Source: Serendipita indica DSM 11827
Lineage: Eukaryota; Basidiomycota; Agaricomycetes; Sebacinales; Serendipitaceae
Assembly: GCA_910890315.1 (NCBI GenBank)
Contig: CAJVGD010000006.1
Location: 1-64,000, forward strand
DNA: 64,000 nt
Direction of reading: 5' to 3'
In this document: positions 10,742-23,104 of the stretch, one piece after another
Numbering within the stretch: position 1 is the stretch's first letter
Layout: every line of letters begins with the position of its first letter
The notes under the pieces: generated by a model
The model's database searches: none
What the model saw: only the letters and a program-made list of their open reading frames with translations
Told to the model about the DNA's origin: nothing
Translations under genes and position numbers: made by a program

Positions 10742-11422
10742 ATGGTACGTTCCATGAGACACAATTCGGCAATGTAGGTGCTGATTATACTGCTATTTCA
10801 TGACGAGTAGAAGTTAGAAATCGACACGTTTAGCGGCTACAAGATCTACCCGTCCAAGGGACGTCTCTTCGTTCGAGGAGACTCCAAGGTGCTTACACCA
10901 ATTATTTCGACACGTACCGATTACTTAACATTATCTCTCCTGCGTCAGATTTTCCGCTTCGCCACCTCGAAGAATGAATCGCTGTTCCTACAACGCAAGA
11001 ACCCTCGCAAGATTGCCTGGACACAAGTGTTCCGAAGAATGCACAAGAAGGGTGTGACAGAAGAGGTTGCAAAGAAGCGTTCCCGAAAGACAGTCAAGCA
11101 CCAGAGGGGAATCGTTGGTGTCGGCGCCGACTTGCAGAGCATCCTGGCAAAGCGTAACCAAACTGAGGCTGCGCGTGCAGCTGCGAGACAGCAGGCGATT
11201 GCAAAGGCAAAGCAGGACAAGAAGGAAGCCGAGGCCAAGAAGGCGAAATCCAAGGTGAGCACCCAAGACGTTATATTGTTATTTATCATCGTTTCTGACT
11301 ATGTGGGATCCTACTAGGCTGCTGCGCGACCGGCTGGCTCGACAGCGCCCAAAATCTCCAAGCAGCAGGCAAAGGGTGGCGCCGACAAGCGATCTGGAGG
11401 ACAGCGAGCAGCACGTTACTAG
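10742..11422 (+). CDS. RPL24: 60S ribosomal protein eL24
   Basis: Large-subunit ribosomal protein eL24, which sits at the intersubunit bridge. Exons: 10742-10744 (ATG only), 10811-10888, 10949-11254 and 11318-11422, 163 residues. The start MKLEIDTFSGYKIYPSKG and the following RLFVRGDSKIFRF and NESLFLQRKNPRKIAWTQ are the family core. A long basic helix (ARAAARQQAIAKAKQDKKEA) and a Lys/Arg-rich end follow, normal for the full-length eukaryotic protein. The first intron of 66 nt sits immediately after the start codon. All four junctions keep frame. Confidence 0.95.
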
Positions 11423-11689
11423 TCGAAGTAGTGGCTTATACTTCCTGTTTCTTCGACTACCGACACGTTGTACTTGCACTGCTCCTAACACGACGCCTGC
11501 ACATATTTGCTACAGAGACGATTAGTTGCGTATAGACTTCTGATTCCGTTGACAAGCCGTGTTGTTTAATTCCGCCTAATGAGATGCGGTGTCTCAAACA
11601 CTCCGGTCGATGGATGGCGCTGCTCTACACCTTGGACCCGGCCTCGACAGTGAATAAATCGTCGAATAATTCTAGACTTGACATTCACG

Positions 11690-12393
11690 ATGCCTATGAC
11701 TCCAGACTCGCAGCTTACCCTCCTGTTCTCGCCCGACCTTATTCCAAACTCGGTCAGAGACGCACTCCCGAGCGACCTCCATGTTGGTACACATTCAAGC
11801 TTTTTGGAATATTCGACTGATATACCTTTGTCATCTTCTCCGTCTTGGAAATCGTGCGCCGCACATGTTTAGGTCCGTCCGCTGGCCGTCGACGACTATC
11901 ACCGCGGACATCTCGAGGTCCTAAAGGTCCTTTCCGTCGTTAATGACCCTGGTTTTGATGCCTACCGTGCACATTTCGAGTCAATGTTGCCCGCCAACAC
12001 GTCTGCGTCAAAGGGTCAGACTTACTATGTCATCTCAATCGTATCGAAACAGACGGACAAGGTTGTTGCCACTGGATCCGTCTTCATTGAACGCAAGTTC
12101 CTCCGTGGACTTGGCAGCGTTGGCCATATTGAGGACATTGCGGTCAGCAAGGATATGCAGGGAAAGAAGCTTGGCCTCCGTGTTATTCAGACATTGGTCG
12201 CATTGAGTGAAAAGGCTGGATGCTACAAGACTATCCTCAACTGCTCAGACGAGAACATTCGTGCGTCCTTTCATTGTAATAGAGGATGGGTATTAATCAT
12301 GCTGTAGCATTTTATGAAAAGTGCGGTTTCAAGAAGAAGGAGAATGAGATGGCCAAGTATGCGACCGACTCGACTACCCCTGGTCGTTTGTAG
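11690..12393 (+). CDS. GNA1: Glucosamine 6-phosphate N-acetyltransferase
   Basis: GNA1 transfers acetyl from acetyl-CoA to glucosamine 6-phosphate, a step toward UDP-GlcNAc for chitin, GPI anchors and N-glycans. Exons 11690-11782, 11873-12260 and 12308-12393 give 188 residues. The GNAT fold is clear: substrate part VRPLAVDDYHRGHLEVL, GHIEDIAVSKDMQGKKLG with the acetyl-CoA-binding loop, LNCSDENIPFYEKCGF with the conserved Asn and the Pro-Phe-Tyr-Glu motif. The PFYE Pro codon is split by the second intron. The N-terminal 30 residues (MPMTPDSQLTLLFSPDLI) are typical for fungal GNA1. A second ATG two codons downstream is equally possible. Confidence 0.93.
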
Positions 12394-12814
12394 GCTCTTC
12401 ATTAGGCTCTTCTGATGCCATGGACACTCTTATAGCATGTATATCTTGACCTACCGGTGGACTTTAACTGCTTCAATCTGAATTGAGTTTTACACTCCCT
12501 GTTCTGGTAGTAAACTGCAGTCGGCGCCTCTGCTGACCATCCAACCCGCTGTTGTCAGCCTCTAGTATCTTCTAGACGCCGTCTGTGTCGCTGCCGAGGT
12601 CAGCGTCTTGCTCGCCACCCTTGTTGTTTGGTCGCTGTTTGGGATCGAATCTTCCAGAACGGCCACATTAGGCAGGAATCAGAAAATTCTAGACGCTCGT
12701 TCCGCGTCTCTTTTTAAAGGGATGGGTGTGGCACATGTCGAGATCCAACTTGGACCTACTCTTCCAACTCGCCATCGCTTATCCATCCCTCTAAGCAACT
12801 CCATCTCATAGAAA
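12394..12814. promoter_or_regulatory. HSP90 promoter region
   Basis: These 421 bases separate GNA1 from the HSP90 start. Heat-shock-element half-sites occur close together around 12643-12700 (GAATCTTCCAGAACG and TCAGAAAATTCTAGACGCTCG, containing TTC and GAA blocks at about 5-bp spacing). A pyrimidine-rich leader precedes the ATG at 12815. Assignment as heat-shock elements is by motif only. Confidence 0.5.
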
Positions 12815-15191
12815 ATGGCATCTGAAAGCTTTGGATTCCAAGCTGAAATCTCTCAGCTCCTCGATCTTATCATCAGTCAGTCTCTTTGCTCCCCCAAGTC
12901 TCTACACACCCTCTGACCCCCACTTTACAGACACGTTCTACTCGAACAAGGAGATCTTCCTCCGTGAAATCATCTCCAACGCCTCGGATGCGCTCGACAA
13001 GATCCGTTACGCATCGCTTACCGACCCAGAGGCGCTCAAGACGGAGCCTGAGCTCTACATCCGCATCACGCCCGACAAGGAAAACAAGATGCTCACCATT
13101 CGTGATACGGGTATCGGCATGACAAAGGCTGACCTTGTCAACAACCTCGGCACGATCGCAAAGTCGGGCACCAAGGCCTTTATGGAGGTACGTCGTCTCT
13201 TCGTTGTATAACTTGTCGCGCGCAATGTCTTACACTTTTTAGGCTCTTAGCTCTGGTGCCGATATTTCGATGATTGGTCAATTCGGTGTCGGTTTCTACT
13301 CGGCATACCTCGTCGCCGAGCGTGTACAGGTCATTACCAAGCACAATGACGACGAGCAGTACATCTGGGAGTCTGCTGCTGGGGGTACCTTCACTATCAC
13401 ACCCGATACCGTCAACCAGCCACTCGGTCGCGGTTCTGAGATTCGTCTCTTCCTCAAGGAGGACCAGCTCGACTATCTCGAGGAGAAGAAGATCAAGGAG
13501 ATTGTCAAGAAGCACTCTGAATTCATCTCATACCCCATCCAGCTCGTCGTGACCAAGGAGGTTGACGTCGAAGTCGAGGATGAGGAAGAGGCAAAGGAAG
13601 AAGAGGAGGGCGAAAAGACCAAGATTGAAGAGGTCGAGGATGAGGAGGAGACGAAAGAAAAGGGCAAGAAGACGAAGAAGGTCAAGGAGAAGAAGCAGGA
13701 AAACGAGGAACTCAACAAGACCAAGCCCATCTGGACTCGAAATCCTCAGGATATCACCGCCGAGGAGTACGGCAGCTTCTACAAGAGCCTTACCAACGAC
13801 TGGGAGGAACATCTCGCTGTCAAGCACTTCTCCGTCGAAGGTCAGCTCGAGTTCAAGGCCATCCTGTTCGTTCCCAAGCGGTATGCATTTTGCTTTGCTA
13901 GCCTTGACAATTATCTGACCTATCCATCAGCGCTCCATTCGATCTCTTTGAGACCAAGAAGAAGAGGAACAACATCAAGCTCTACGTCCGCCGTGTCTTC
14001 ATCATGGACGATTGCGAGGATCTCATCCCCGAATATCTCAACTTTGTCAAGGGTGCGTTTCAAAGACTTTCGGCTACATACCCCTCTGACCATAATTTCC
14101 AGGTATCGTCGATTCTGAGGATCTTCCTCTCAACATCTCTCGTGAGACGCTCCAGCAAAACAAGATTCTCAAGGTCATCCGCAAGAACATTGTCAAGAAG
14201 TGCATGGAGCTCTTCTCCGAGATTGCCGAGGACAAGGACAACTTTAACAAGTTCTACGAGGCATTTGGCAAGAACCTCAAGCTCGGTATTCACGAAGACT
14301 CGCAGAACCGCAGCAAGCTCGCCGAATTCCTCCGATTCTTTAGCACCAAGTCGCTCGAAGAACAAACCTCGCTCAAGGACTATATCACCCGTATGCCAGA
14401 GATCCAAAAGTCGATCTACTACCTCACAGGCGAATCGCTCACCTCGATCAAGAACTCGCCATTCCTAGAGGTCCTCAAGAAGAAGGGCTTCGAAGTTCTC
14501 CTGCTCGTTGACCCCATCGACGAGTACGCGGTCTCGCAGCTCAAAGAATTTGAGGGCAAGAAGCTCGTCTCCGTGTCCAAGGAGGGTCTCGAGCTCGAGG
14601 AGACTGAGGAAGAAAAGGCAGAGCGCGAGAAGGAGGCCAAGGAGTTTGAGGATCTCTGCAAGACCGTCAAGGATGCACTCGGCGACAAGGTAGAGAAGGT
14701 CGTCATCTCCAACCGTATCTCCGACTCGCCATGCGTTCTCGTCACTGGCCAGTTTGGCTGGAGCTCCAACATGGTGGGTTGTCATCTCTCTTCCGCGCTG
14801 CATCCAACATTTCTAACCGCTTCGTCTGTAGGAACGTATCATGAAAGCTCAGGCACTCCGTGACTCGTCCATGTCGTCGTACATGGCATCGAAGAAGACA
14901 CTCGAGCTCAACCCACACAACCCCATCATCAAGGAGCTCAAGAAAAAGGTCGCAGAGGACAAGGCAGACAAGTCGGTCCGCGACTTGACCTACCTCTTGT
15001 TCGAGACCGCTCTCCTCGTCTCCGGCTTCGTTCTCGAGGAACCGACCGGATTCGCTAAGCGCATCCACCGCATGATCTCGCTTGGTCTCGACGTCGATGA
15101 GGACGCAGAGCCACAGCCGTCGAAGATGGATGAAGACATGCCACCACTCGAGAGCAATGCTGGTGCCTCTGCTCTTGAGGAGATTGACTAG
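12815..15191 (+). CDS. HSP90: Cytosolic HSP90 chaperone
   Basis: ATP-dependent chaperone of kinases and receptors. Exons: 12815-12875, 12931-13187, 13243-13880, 13931-14052, 14103-14773, 14832-15191, 702 residues. The GHKL ATPase domain opens with [20 protein letters not shown] and carries the ATP-binding [23 protein letters not shown] and [12 protein letters not shown], with the catalytic Glu in [11 protein letters not shown] highly charged Glu/Lys linker (about residues 215-265) precedes the middle domain ([34 protein letters not shown]). The C-terminal dimerisation domain includes [12 protein letters not shown]. The last residues are SALEEID instead of the usual MEEVD that docks TPR cochaperones. 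GNA1 and eL24 lie upstream on the same strand. Confidence 0.97.
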
Positions 15192-15400
15192 ACGGCTCCT
15201 CACGCTCTTTTCCTGTTGGCGACGACATCACACGCACTGTCTCCCCCCCTGCCTGTCCTTTCCCTTGTGTATACTCTATCTCTTGCGGTCTCGTTCTTGT
15301 GTTACACTTGTGTTTAATAGCAAAAGAGTTCAATACAGAACCAAAATGTCTCGTTTCATGTGACGGATACATAAGATACGCAGAGTAGTGATACACGAAT

Positions 15401-18400
15401 CTACCAACTCTCCAAAACCTGACTGGTGTACGCCTATGAGAGTCAGAATAAGCTTCTTTTCTCAGACAGTGGTCGTACCTTGAGCATCGCAAGATTGTGC
15501 ACGACGGCTACATTGACAATGGTACGCAATTTGCGACGGGCCTCTGCCTTTCCGACCGTCCAATGAACGTTGCCAGAGCACTGGCAGTGTAGATTGAGAT
15601 TGTCGACCTTGATCCGTTTGCACTTGGTACACTTGAGGTCTTGGACTTGGAACGAGAGCTCCATGCGCCTCACGACATCAATCATACTCCGCTCAATGGC
15701 ACGCCGGTCGTACTCGGTATCACACGACGCGCATGCCCACCTGTGGGAGACCTTTGCCACGCCACCGTCTTTGCCCGGCTGAGGAAGGAGGTCAACGTCC
15801 CGACAAAAGTCAAAGTCGCGCATTTGATTGCAGTAGTGGCAAATCACCATGCTCAATTTGAATGACTGGCATGGTTGGCGCCACGTCGCCTCCTCTGCAA
15901 ACTCGCGCACACCCACAATGTCAAGAAGACTACGCCTCATCAAGCCGATCTCGATGCTGTACTCCTTTGCCAATCCAAATACTTCGCAGAGCGATTTGAC
16001 AAACTCCAGTGCAGGATTGGTAAAGGTGAGATACGATCCTGGTAAAACAGGAAAATCGTAATCGAGATCCGGTTCTTCGCCCATCATCGCACTGCGGTGC
16101 TGCTGAACAATCTTATGGACCACAGCGAGAAGCCGACGAGTGAGCTTTCTGCTGATATAGCTCTTGATTTCGTCCTGCTCCTGAACAAAGCGCTCATCGG
16201 GTTGAACACCGGTGGTATAATTTGGGTTGAGGACTCTCATCGGTGTCTTGCCTGCGGCGGTATGTTTCGTGCGAATCCTATAATAGTCGAGAATGAACCG
16301 GCTGATCTCTTGGTGGAACGTGGACTGGATAGCGGGAGGGAGAAATGCTTGAATGTTCCAAGTGTTGGACATGCATGGCGTGGGTGAAGGCTCCTTTGCT
16401 CTCGGATCGACACACACGATACCACCTTGGTTCGCCGAGTCCAAATAGAGCAAGAAATCGTAATATCTATCCGTGTGAAGATATAGATGCTTGAATAGCT
16501 CGTTGGAAAGTACTGCAGTGGTGATATATGTCGCATACGCGGTGGCGTTGCCCGGCGGTTTGGACGTAAGGAGGAGGATCTGACCAAAGTCGGCGTATAT
16601 GACGGTAGAGCCTAGTCGCTTGAACTCGGCTTGCAATTGGAAAAATGTCTTTGTCATAAGACCGTGGATGAATCGATGGATCCCCAAGTCATACATGTGA
16701 GAGGACGGTGAGCTAATCCAGCGCCAGAAGAAAGCGACGGCTATCTCTGCTGGGCTTTCTGCGCTTCCAGCCTTGTCAAGCATCCACCCCTTGACCAGGT
16801 TCTTCAAGATGAAGAAGACTTGCGGAGAGAGCACCGAATCTCCTAGTGTGACCGATGAATGTGGTTCACCGTTGGCGTAATCCTCCAATGTATGCGTTAT
16901 TGCCTCAAAGGATGTGGTTCCACCGCTCCCTTCGAGCTCATTGACCAAAGATGACTGGAGTACGGCATCTACAGCGAGATTACGCATCTCGATGAGGAGA
17001 CACACGTTTGTGTAGCAACCTGGTCTCGATGTTTCTGGACTTGTTACATCCTCTGAGAGTCCTCCGGCGCTGCCATCTGTTTCCCTCCCTCCAAGGTCCG
17101 GTTTCATGCCCGGTGACCACCACAAGACCATGTCTTGCTTCATGAGTTTGCGGGCAAAGGCTACGTCCATGAAGAAGAGACTTTGGTCTGTCGGAGTATT
17201 ACCAATGGGAACGTCGTAGTAGACAGAGTTATCGATGGAATCTCGTAGCCACTCTCCGAACGCGAAGTAGTGACTAAGGAAACCCTGGATAGCGACCCTT
17301 TGCCAGTCGAGTCGATCAAGCGATGTGTTTCGGTTGCTGGCCATTCGGAGTACTGGAAGATTCGAGATTGCGGCGATTCCTGTCTCGTAGTAGCCGAGGT
17401 CCTTTCGCGATGCAAGGGTGAGGATCTTCGCCTTGTATTCTGCGAGTCCCAGTTCTCGATTGAGGGCTTTCATGGCAGTCGTATCATTTGAGTGATACGA
17501 AACTGTAAACTCCATAGTATCTGTATAGTCGATCACAGATGGTTGGCTACGTTGTCGGTGTTGCTCCAGCATGAACATATAAGCCTCAGAAAGGCGGGAA
17601 AATCCACCCCTCCTCGACGCCGGGTCCACGATATGAATGGATGCCACTGTTTTGTCACCGAACAGTGCAAAGACGTGCACGTCGTTGTCGCTCGAACAGC
17701 TATGGAATAGGAAGTTGTACTTGAAGCGCCTTCCACTATCGAGGTATGGACGCCGTTGAAGAGACGTGGATGCAGGCTCGAGTTGGTGAAGGTCGAACCC
17801 TGTATCTCGGGCACGACTCAGAGTAATCTCTTGGCCAGATGTGATGGAACAGGATGTCCCAAGCTGAAGAACTGCCCTCATTGGCAATGAGATCTGTATC
17901 AACGCATTAGAGGACCTCATAGCTGTACAAGCTAACCCGTTACCTGAGTCTCATAAACGCCATCTGTCTGAGGGTTGTGCATTAAATGGGCAAAATGACC
18001 GACGTTCGACTTGTAGACATCCTCGGTTACGGATATCTGGTAGAGATGCTGACTCGGGTGATTGCGTGGAAGAATTTTGTTGACCCTCTCCGTATCATAG
18101 TCTGGACTGAACGTTGCATGAGGACCGGTTGTCACAGGAGGAGACTTGAGGTTGATATAAAACTGACGCTTGATACGGAGAGCGACCTGTACAACATCCG
18201 TTTCGGTGCCGAGCCACATCATGAACCGACCTTGACGACGTGTCGGTCGGATTTGGATGACATCCCAGGCTGCAGATCGAACGATGGGCTGATGCGCCCC
18301 TTTGAATATAGATGGAAGATTCGAGACGCCCGCCGCCTGGAGTCGGGAGGTTCTTGCCTCTTTCCACACTGGGCGGATCGCCTTGAGCCATGCTGAATAG

Positions 18401-21400
18401 TTTACAGTCGGATTAGGTAGTGGTTTTGGTACAGGCTTTGTAGTAGTCTTGTCACCCGCCACCTTCCTATTGACCACTGCGACCTTCGGCTTTGGGGCCT
18501 TGGACGGTTGCGAGATATCCTCAATATCCATGGATCCATCACCCTCATCGCTATTTTCATCATTACCACTCTCCATGTCGCGGTTCTTTGGTTGTTTTAT
18601 GCGAGCCGGGCCAGACTTGAAGAAGTTTGTCAACTTGTGCTGCTGAAAGCGATCCTGGGCAGTTGCTACCCTGCGTGAGAGCCAGTCGGGATGGCGAATA
18701 CGAGGGACTGGATTCGATACGCCTTGCATCGCGGCGGGAATAGTGATAAGCTTTTGAATGACAGAACCAAGACGCTCGATATAATAGTCCCAGTCTAGGA
18801 TGTTTCGAAGGTCGAAGTTGACAAGGCTGTTGTCCTTCAGCCATTTGCGGAGGTAAAGTCGTTTGATACTCTCGGCAGCTGAGAAGATTGCAACAGGAAC
18901 TGCTCTTTCCGTGACTGGAGCACCAAAGGGTTTGGCGGAAATAATGAATTTGCACGCCAGGCCCTTGTCTTTGACCATCTGATCCCCCAGAAACTCGGCC
19001 AGTCGTTTCGCGGTGCTAATCGAGGTCGACTTTTGAGCGCCATACTCTTGCAATGTTTTTGACATGCTGCGGTTCTCGGCGATGAGCTCGACAAGCTCTT
19101 CATCGTCCAATGCGACGGCTTTGCTGAAGAGGACGTCCAACCATTGGTCGGCGACTTTGGCCACTGCGGCGTAGCATTCTTCAGTCGTCGTTCCGAGGAG
19201 GAATTTTTCGAAGATTTGGGATTGAAAGATTTTAATGAGCTGCAATTCCCCTCGCCGCTTGACTTCGAAGCCCTTGAGCTCAGCAAGGGATCCATCATCG
19301 TTGAAAACGGCATATCGTTTCTTGAGGAGTTTGTCTTCTTCCTTGGAAGACGGGAGGATCATCGCCTTGTAGGGTCCATCAAGCTCGAAGAAGATGGAGT
19401 TTTCGCTCTTGACTTCATACTTGCCGTTGACGAGAGTATGATATTGATGATTAGTGAAGCCAGCATGAACGAGATGGTTGAGCATGGTGCATGGATATGA
19501 AAATCCGAGTGACTTCCCGTTCACTAGCTTAAAGGAGAAGTTCTCCGGGAATATGCCGGGAAGCATACACCAGATACCGTCTGTATCTAGTTCCAATGGG
19601 CGCCCGATGTCATCCACCAACTTTCGAGCCATTTGAATGATCTTTGCTCCAGTGAGACATGTGATCCCCGCCATTTCCATGGAATGCCATCGAGCACCCT
19701 TTCGCATGACGTATCCGTAGAAGGAGTTGAGGATACATTTGTGCGCCAGTTGCAGAGAGTCATACAAGACGATCATCTTCTTCGCCTCTTCAATCTCTGC
19801 CAGCTCCCCGCCCCCTAGCGCCTTGTCAAGATTCTTCTTCCACATTTTGTGGAGACCCTTGTACTCGTATCGCCTGTCGCGGAAGCTGCGTACAGTGTCG
19901 ATGTAGAAGGGGTTCTCGCGCTGGCAGACGATGGATTCGCGCGTAATGATGCGGGTGTCCTTGACTTTTTTGTACACTCTTCGTGAATAATCGCCAAGGC
20001 GCTTGTGGATAAGGGCAGTTTGCTCGGTGGAAGAAAGGTCGCTGAACTTGCGAGGAGGGCCACCCTTGAACTTTCCGGGAAAAGTTTCTTGGTAAAGAGC
20101 GTGCTTGATCATATTGAGCTCATCTCTCTGCGCTGGGAAGAATTCTCCTCTCCATGCCCATTCGAGCTTCCGCGCGCACTGCTTGTCCTCATGGTTGAAG
20201 TCGCAAACAGCACATGCGGACTCGTCAATCATGGAGTCAGGTTGTAATCGATTCGATAACATGATGTTGGGATACATGGCGGCAACATCGAGATGGTAAA
20301 TGAGCGGCTTGTCGGTACGGTTGGGGTTGTCGCGCATCTCTTCTAGAATAGACTGGATCTTGCCTTTGATCTCCTCGAAGTTGGAGACTTGATCGAGTTC
20401 GAGTCCAGACTCTGTCTGAATGCAGAACTTGAGAGCGTGATCGAGGTCATCTATCAACTTTGGAGGGTTAGCCATGAAGCCCTCACGATCTATAGCAGCG
20501 CACCTTTTGGACAGTCGCAGGGACCAGCTTGAAGTGAGTGGGAATGTCGCTGCGGAACACACCAGCTTCTAACGCCTCTACATGGCCTCCAACATACGTC
20601 TCCGACGCGAGCAAGTGGCCCTCGAACATGTTTCCAAAGTGCTCCTCATGTCGATTGGGCATGATAATATGAGCTTTGTATGCTTCAACCTGTATAACAC
20701 GATTGTGAGATATGGAACCAGATCAAATGAAAGATTTACCATGAGAAGTGTTTCACAGAGCGTTCCACTTCCCTTTCTCAATACCTCGTCGGGATTGAGA
20801 GGAATAATGTTGCACAGGGAGAAAATGAAGGGGTGAACGTATTTCATATATAGGTAATAGGTGGCGACTGCGTCGGAAACGGAGTATTGTGCGAGTTCTT
20901 GAGGATGTTCAAGAGCGTATCTGTAGAGAAATTAGAGGACGCGTAAGGCTAAATGAGAACCCGTACGGTGTCATGAGCTCTGGATCGAGTTCGACAGGAT
21001 TGTAACCCAGCTTTGCCTTGGTGACGGCCTTGAGACCCTGACTTCCCTGGGGGAGATAGGAGTCGCGCTTGACCCAACGGAAGCAATCCATGTGTATACA
21101 TTGTCGACTTTTGAATTCATCCTCCGAATCTTTGGCAAATCCAGTCTCCAAGTACATGTCGATGCCATGGACCCGTGCCCTTGCGGCAAGGAACGGAAAA
21201 TCGAACGAATCACCGTTGAAAGTCGCCATAACCGTCGGCTTTGCGGATTGAATATGCTCGAAGAATCGACGAATGGTGGCCTCTTCGTCTGGTTCGTTGA
21301 AGGTGGTAAAGGGACCTTCGTAACCGTCTTTTGGAGTGTACTCGAAATCTTCGATATCCTCCGAGACTATATCCCGATTGACGATGAGATATCCCTGTGC

Positions 21401-22609
21401 GTCAATCATATAGGAGATCATCATGACCTGATCGACGGCTTGGTCCGGAAACTTGAGAGGTGCCTTTGTAGTTTCGATATCGTATGCCATGACTACGGGC
21501 TCTGCACGCTTCACACGGTCGACTAGGCGGGTCAGCGTAGGCTGCCCAGATTCCATGGCCACACTGTACCAGAGTCCAACACGGATATCTATGAGAGACT
21601 GTGAGTGAGATGGACAGAAGCAAAGCGACTAACCATTGTCGATTGCTACTCTCAAGTAGTATGGCACGTCGAATTCGCGAATATCAATAATTCCTTCGCG
21701 AGGATCTCGATCCCCAGAGCCCTTTTTAGTCGATTGCCCAGAATCCACGTCCATGCTCCATGCCGTTGTGTTGACATCGTCACCGTCGACGGCAATGCGA
21801 GCAGAGGCGGCAGCTTCAGCATTGACAACCTCGGCGTATGCATCAATGGCATTCATTTTAGCGCTATTTGCAAGAGCGAGTGGCATCAGGTCGCGCCTCA
21901 CAGCGAGGAGGTCGGTAACGTTTCGAAAGACAAGTTGGAGGAAGAGTCTTGGGTGGGCGAGAAGATGATTTGGCTATGAAAGATGAGAAGGGCTGAAAAA
22001 TTCTGTTTAATCATACCATTTTAAGGTCTTCTTTCCTCTCACGGACCACCTTGAGCAAGAGTCCTTCATATTTCTTCGTCAGCCACTCCTCGATGGTGTT
22101 CTCGAGGCCGACCTATATCCACTGAGTCACTAGACATGGCGAACCGTGATTCCTCACTTTGCATGCTATATAGAAATACGGATCGTAGGCATATGTGCAC
22201 TTGAACATGCCGCCGTCATCCTGGATAAAGTAAAAGTCGACTGCCGCCCTTCCTGAAGCCCATTCGTCGGTTCTTATCGTAGTCTTTTGGAAGTGAGTGT
22301 GAGTATATGGGCGGAAATATCATTTCGCACAGGATGCATGTTTACGAGCCAGCCTTCTCGGGCGCTGCCTTCTTGAACGCGTCCGAATCCGAGTTTCTCG
22401 TCAATCTCATCGTACATTCGAATGCTCTCGAATCGATCCTCTAGTTGGGTGCCGTCGTCACCGCGTGCCGGGACATTTGTGTTCTGTCCATCGCTACGAC
22501 CATGACCTCGCCCACGAAAGAAGCCACGAGATCGTCCATAGTGTGCATTTGATCCTCTTCCACGTCCACGTCCGCGATATGTGGGCACCAGACCAAAGAC
22601 GGGCGGCAT
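15401..22609 (-). CDS. POL2: DNA polymerase epsilon catalytic subunit
   Basis: Leading-strand replicative B-family polymerase. It reads from ATG 22609 through a Gly/Arg-rich start ([12 protein letters not shown]) and GWLVNMHP. The exonuclease has [11 protein letters not shown] (Exo I), [10 protein letters not shown] (Exo II) and [13 protein letters not shown] (Exo III). Polymerase motif A is [20 protein letters not shown], motif [19 protein letters not shown], motif [14 protein letters not shown]. The second, inactive polymerase-exonuclease half lies at about 17.9-15.5 kb. The C-terminus has two Cys modules ([13 protein letters not shown]...CASC and [18 protein letters not shown]). Introns are few and short, for example 22335-22290 and near 20500. 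The final intron is inferred: splicing gives [17 protein letters not shown], while reading through would end at 15443 with an odd tail. Confidence 0.95.
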
Positions 22610-22666
22610 CGGTAGGGTTCAAACCGTGATTCAAACTTGGACCGCGCTACCACCGCCAACCTACGG
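22610..22666. promoter_or_regulatory. 57-bp divergent promoter between POL2 and ELC1
   Basis: The start codons of POL2 (minus, 22609) and elongin C (plus, 22667) lie only 57 bases apart, so both core promoters or leaders must share or overlap this stretch, or reach into each other's coding sequence. No TATA box is visible in it. Confidence 0.7.
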
Positions 22667-23104
22667 ATGGCCGAGCAATCTGAGGAGAAGCAAGCCCCAT
22701 CCGAGTGGGTGAAGATTGTGTCCAGAAACGATGGACACACGTTTATTGTGCCTCGCGAAGTTGCCATGACCAGCGGTTTCCTTCGCCACACCTTTGATCC
22801 AGAAGGTGGCTTTATGGAAGGGACCCAAAACGTCTGCATTCTCGAAGAAAGGCATGTCGACTCCCGAGCCGTATCGGCGCCACCTCACCGTCGACAGAGC
22901 GATAATTGTGGAAAAAGTGATGGAGTATCTCTCACATAAACACCTTTATGGTAAAGCGGATGCAAGAGAAGAGATTCCCGACTTTCAGGAAAGAATTCCC
23001 CCGGACATTGCACTCGAACTGTCAGTCAAAGGTTTATTCTCCTATTCTCCCGTTAAACGACTGTTACTAGGCTTATGGCGGCAGATTTTCTCGAAAGTGG
23101 GTAA
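22667..23104 (+). CDS. ELC1: Elongin C (Skp1-fold adaptor)
   Basis: Elongin C bridges cullin to substrate receptors in ubiquitin ligases and joins the elongin transcription complex. Exons 22667-22851, 22898-23020 and 23071-23104, 113 residues. Family motifs: WVKIVSRNDGHTFIVPREVA, SGFLRHTF, VMEYLSHKHLYG, and the C-terminal ALELLMAADFLES. The first intron, needed to join CILEER to AIIVEKVMEYL, starts with GC rather than GT (AAG|GCATGT, with CGACAG at the 3' end). The second is a normal GTCAGT...ACTAG. The last codons after FLES are uncertain because a GGGTAAAT donor-like site overlaps the stop. Confidence 0.9.

Noticed and set aside
13473-13827. Long minus-strand open frames opposite HSP90
   Set aside because: They are mirror images of the Glu/Lys-rich linker and other biased codons of HSP90. 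They are Ser/Leu-rich and without domains.
17986-21526. Plus-strand open frames of 100-144 codons opposite POL2
   Set aside because: They lie wholly within conserved polymerase exons and show no family features of their own.
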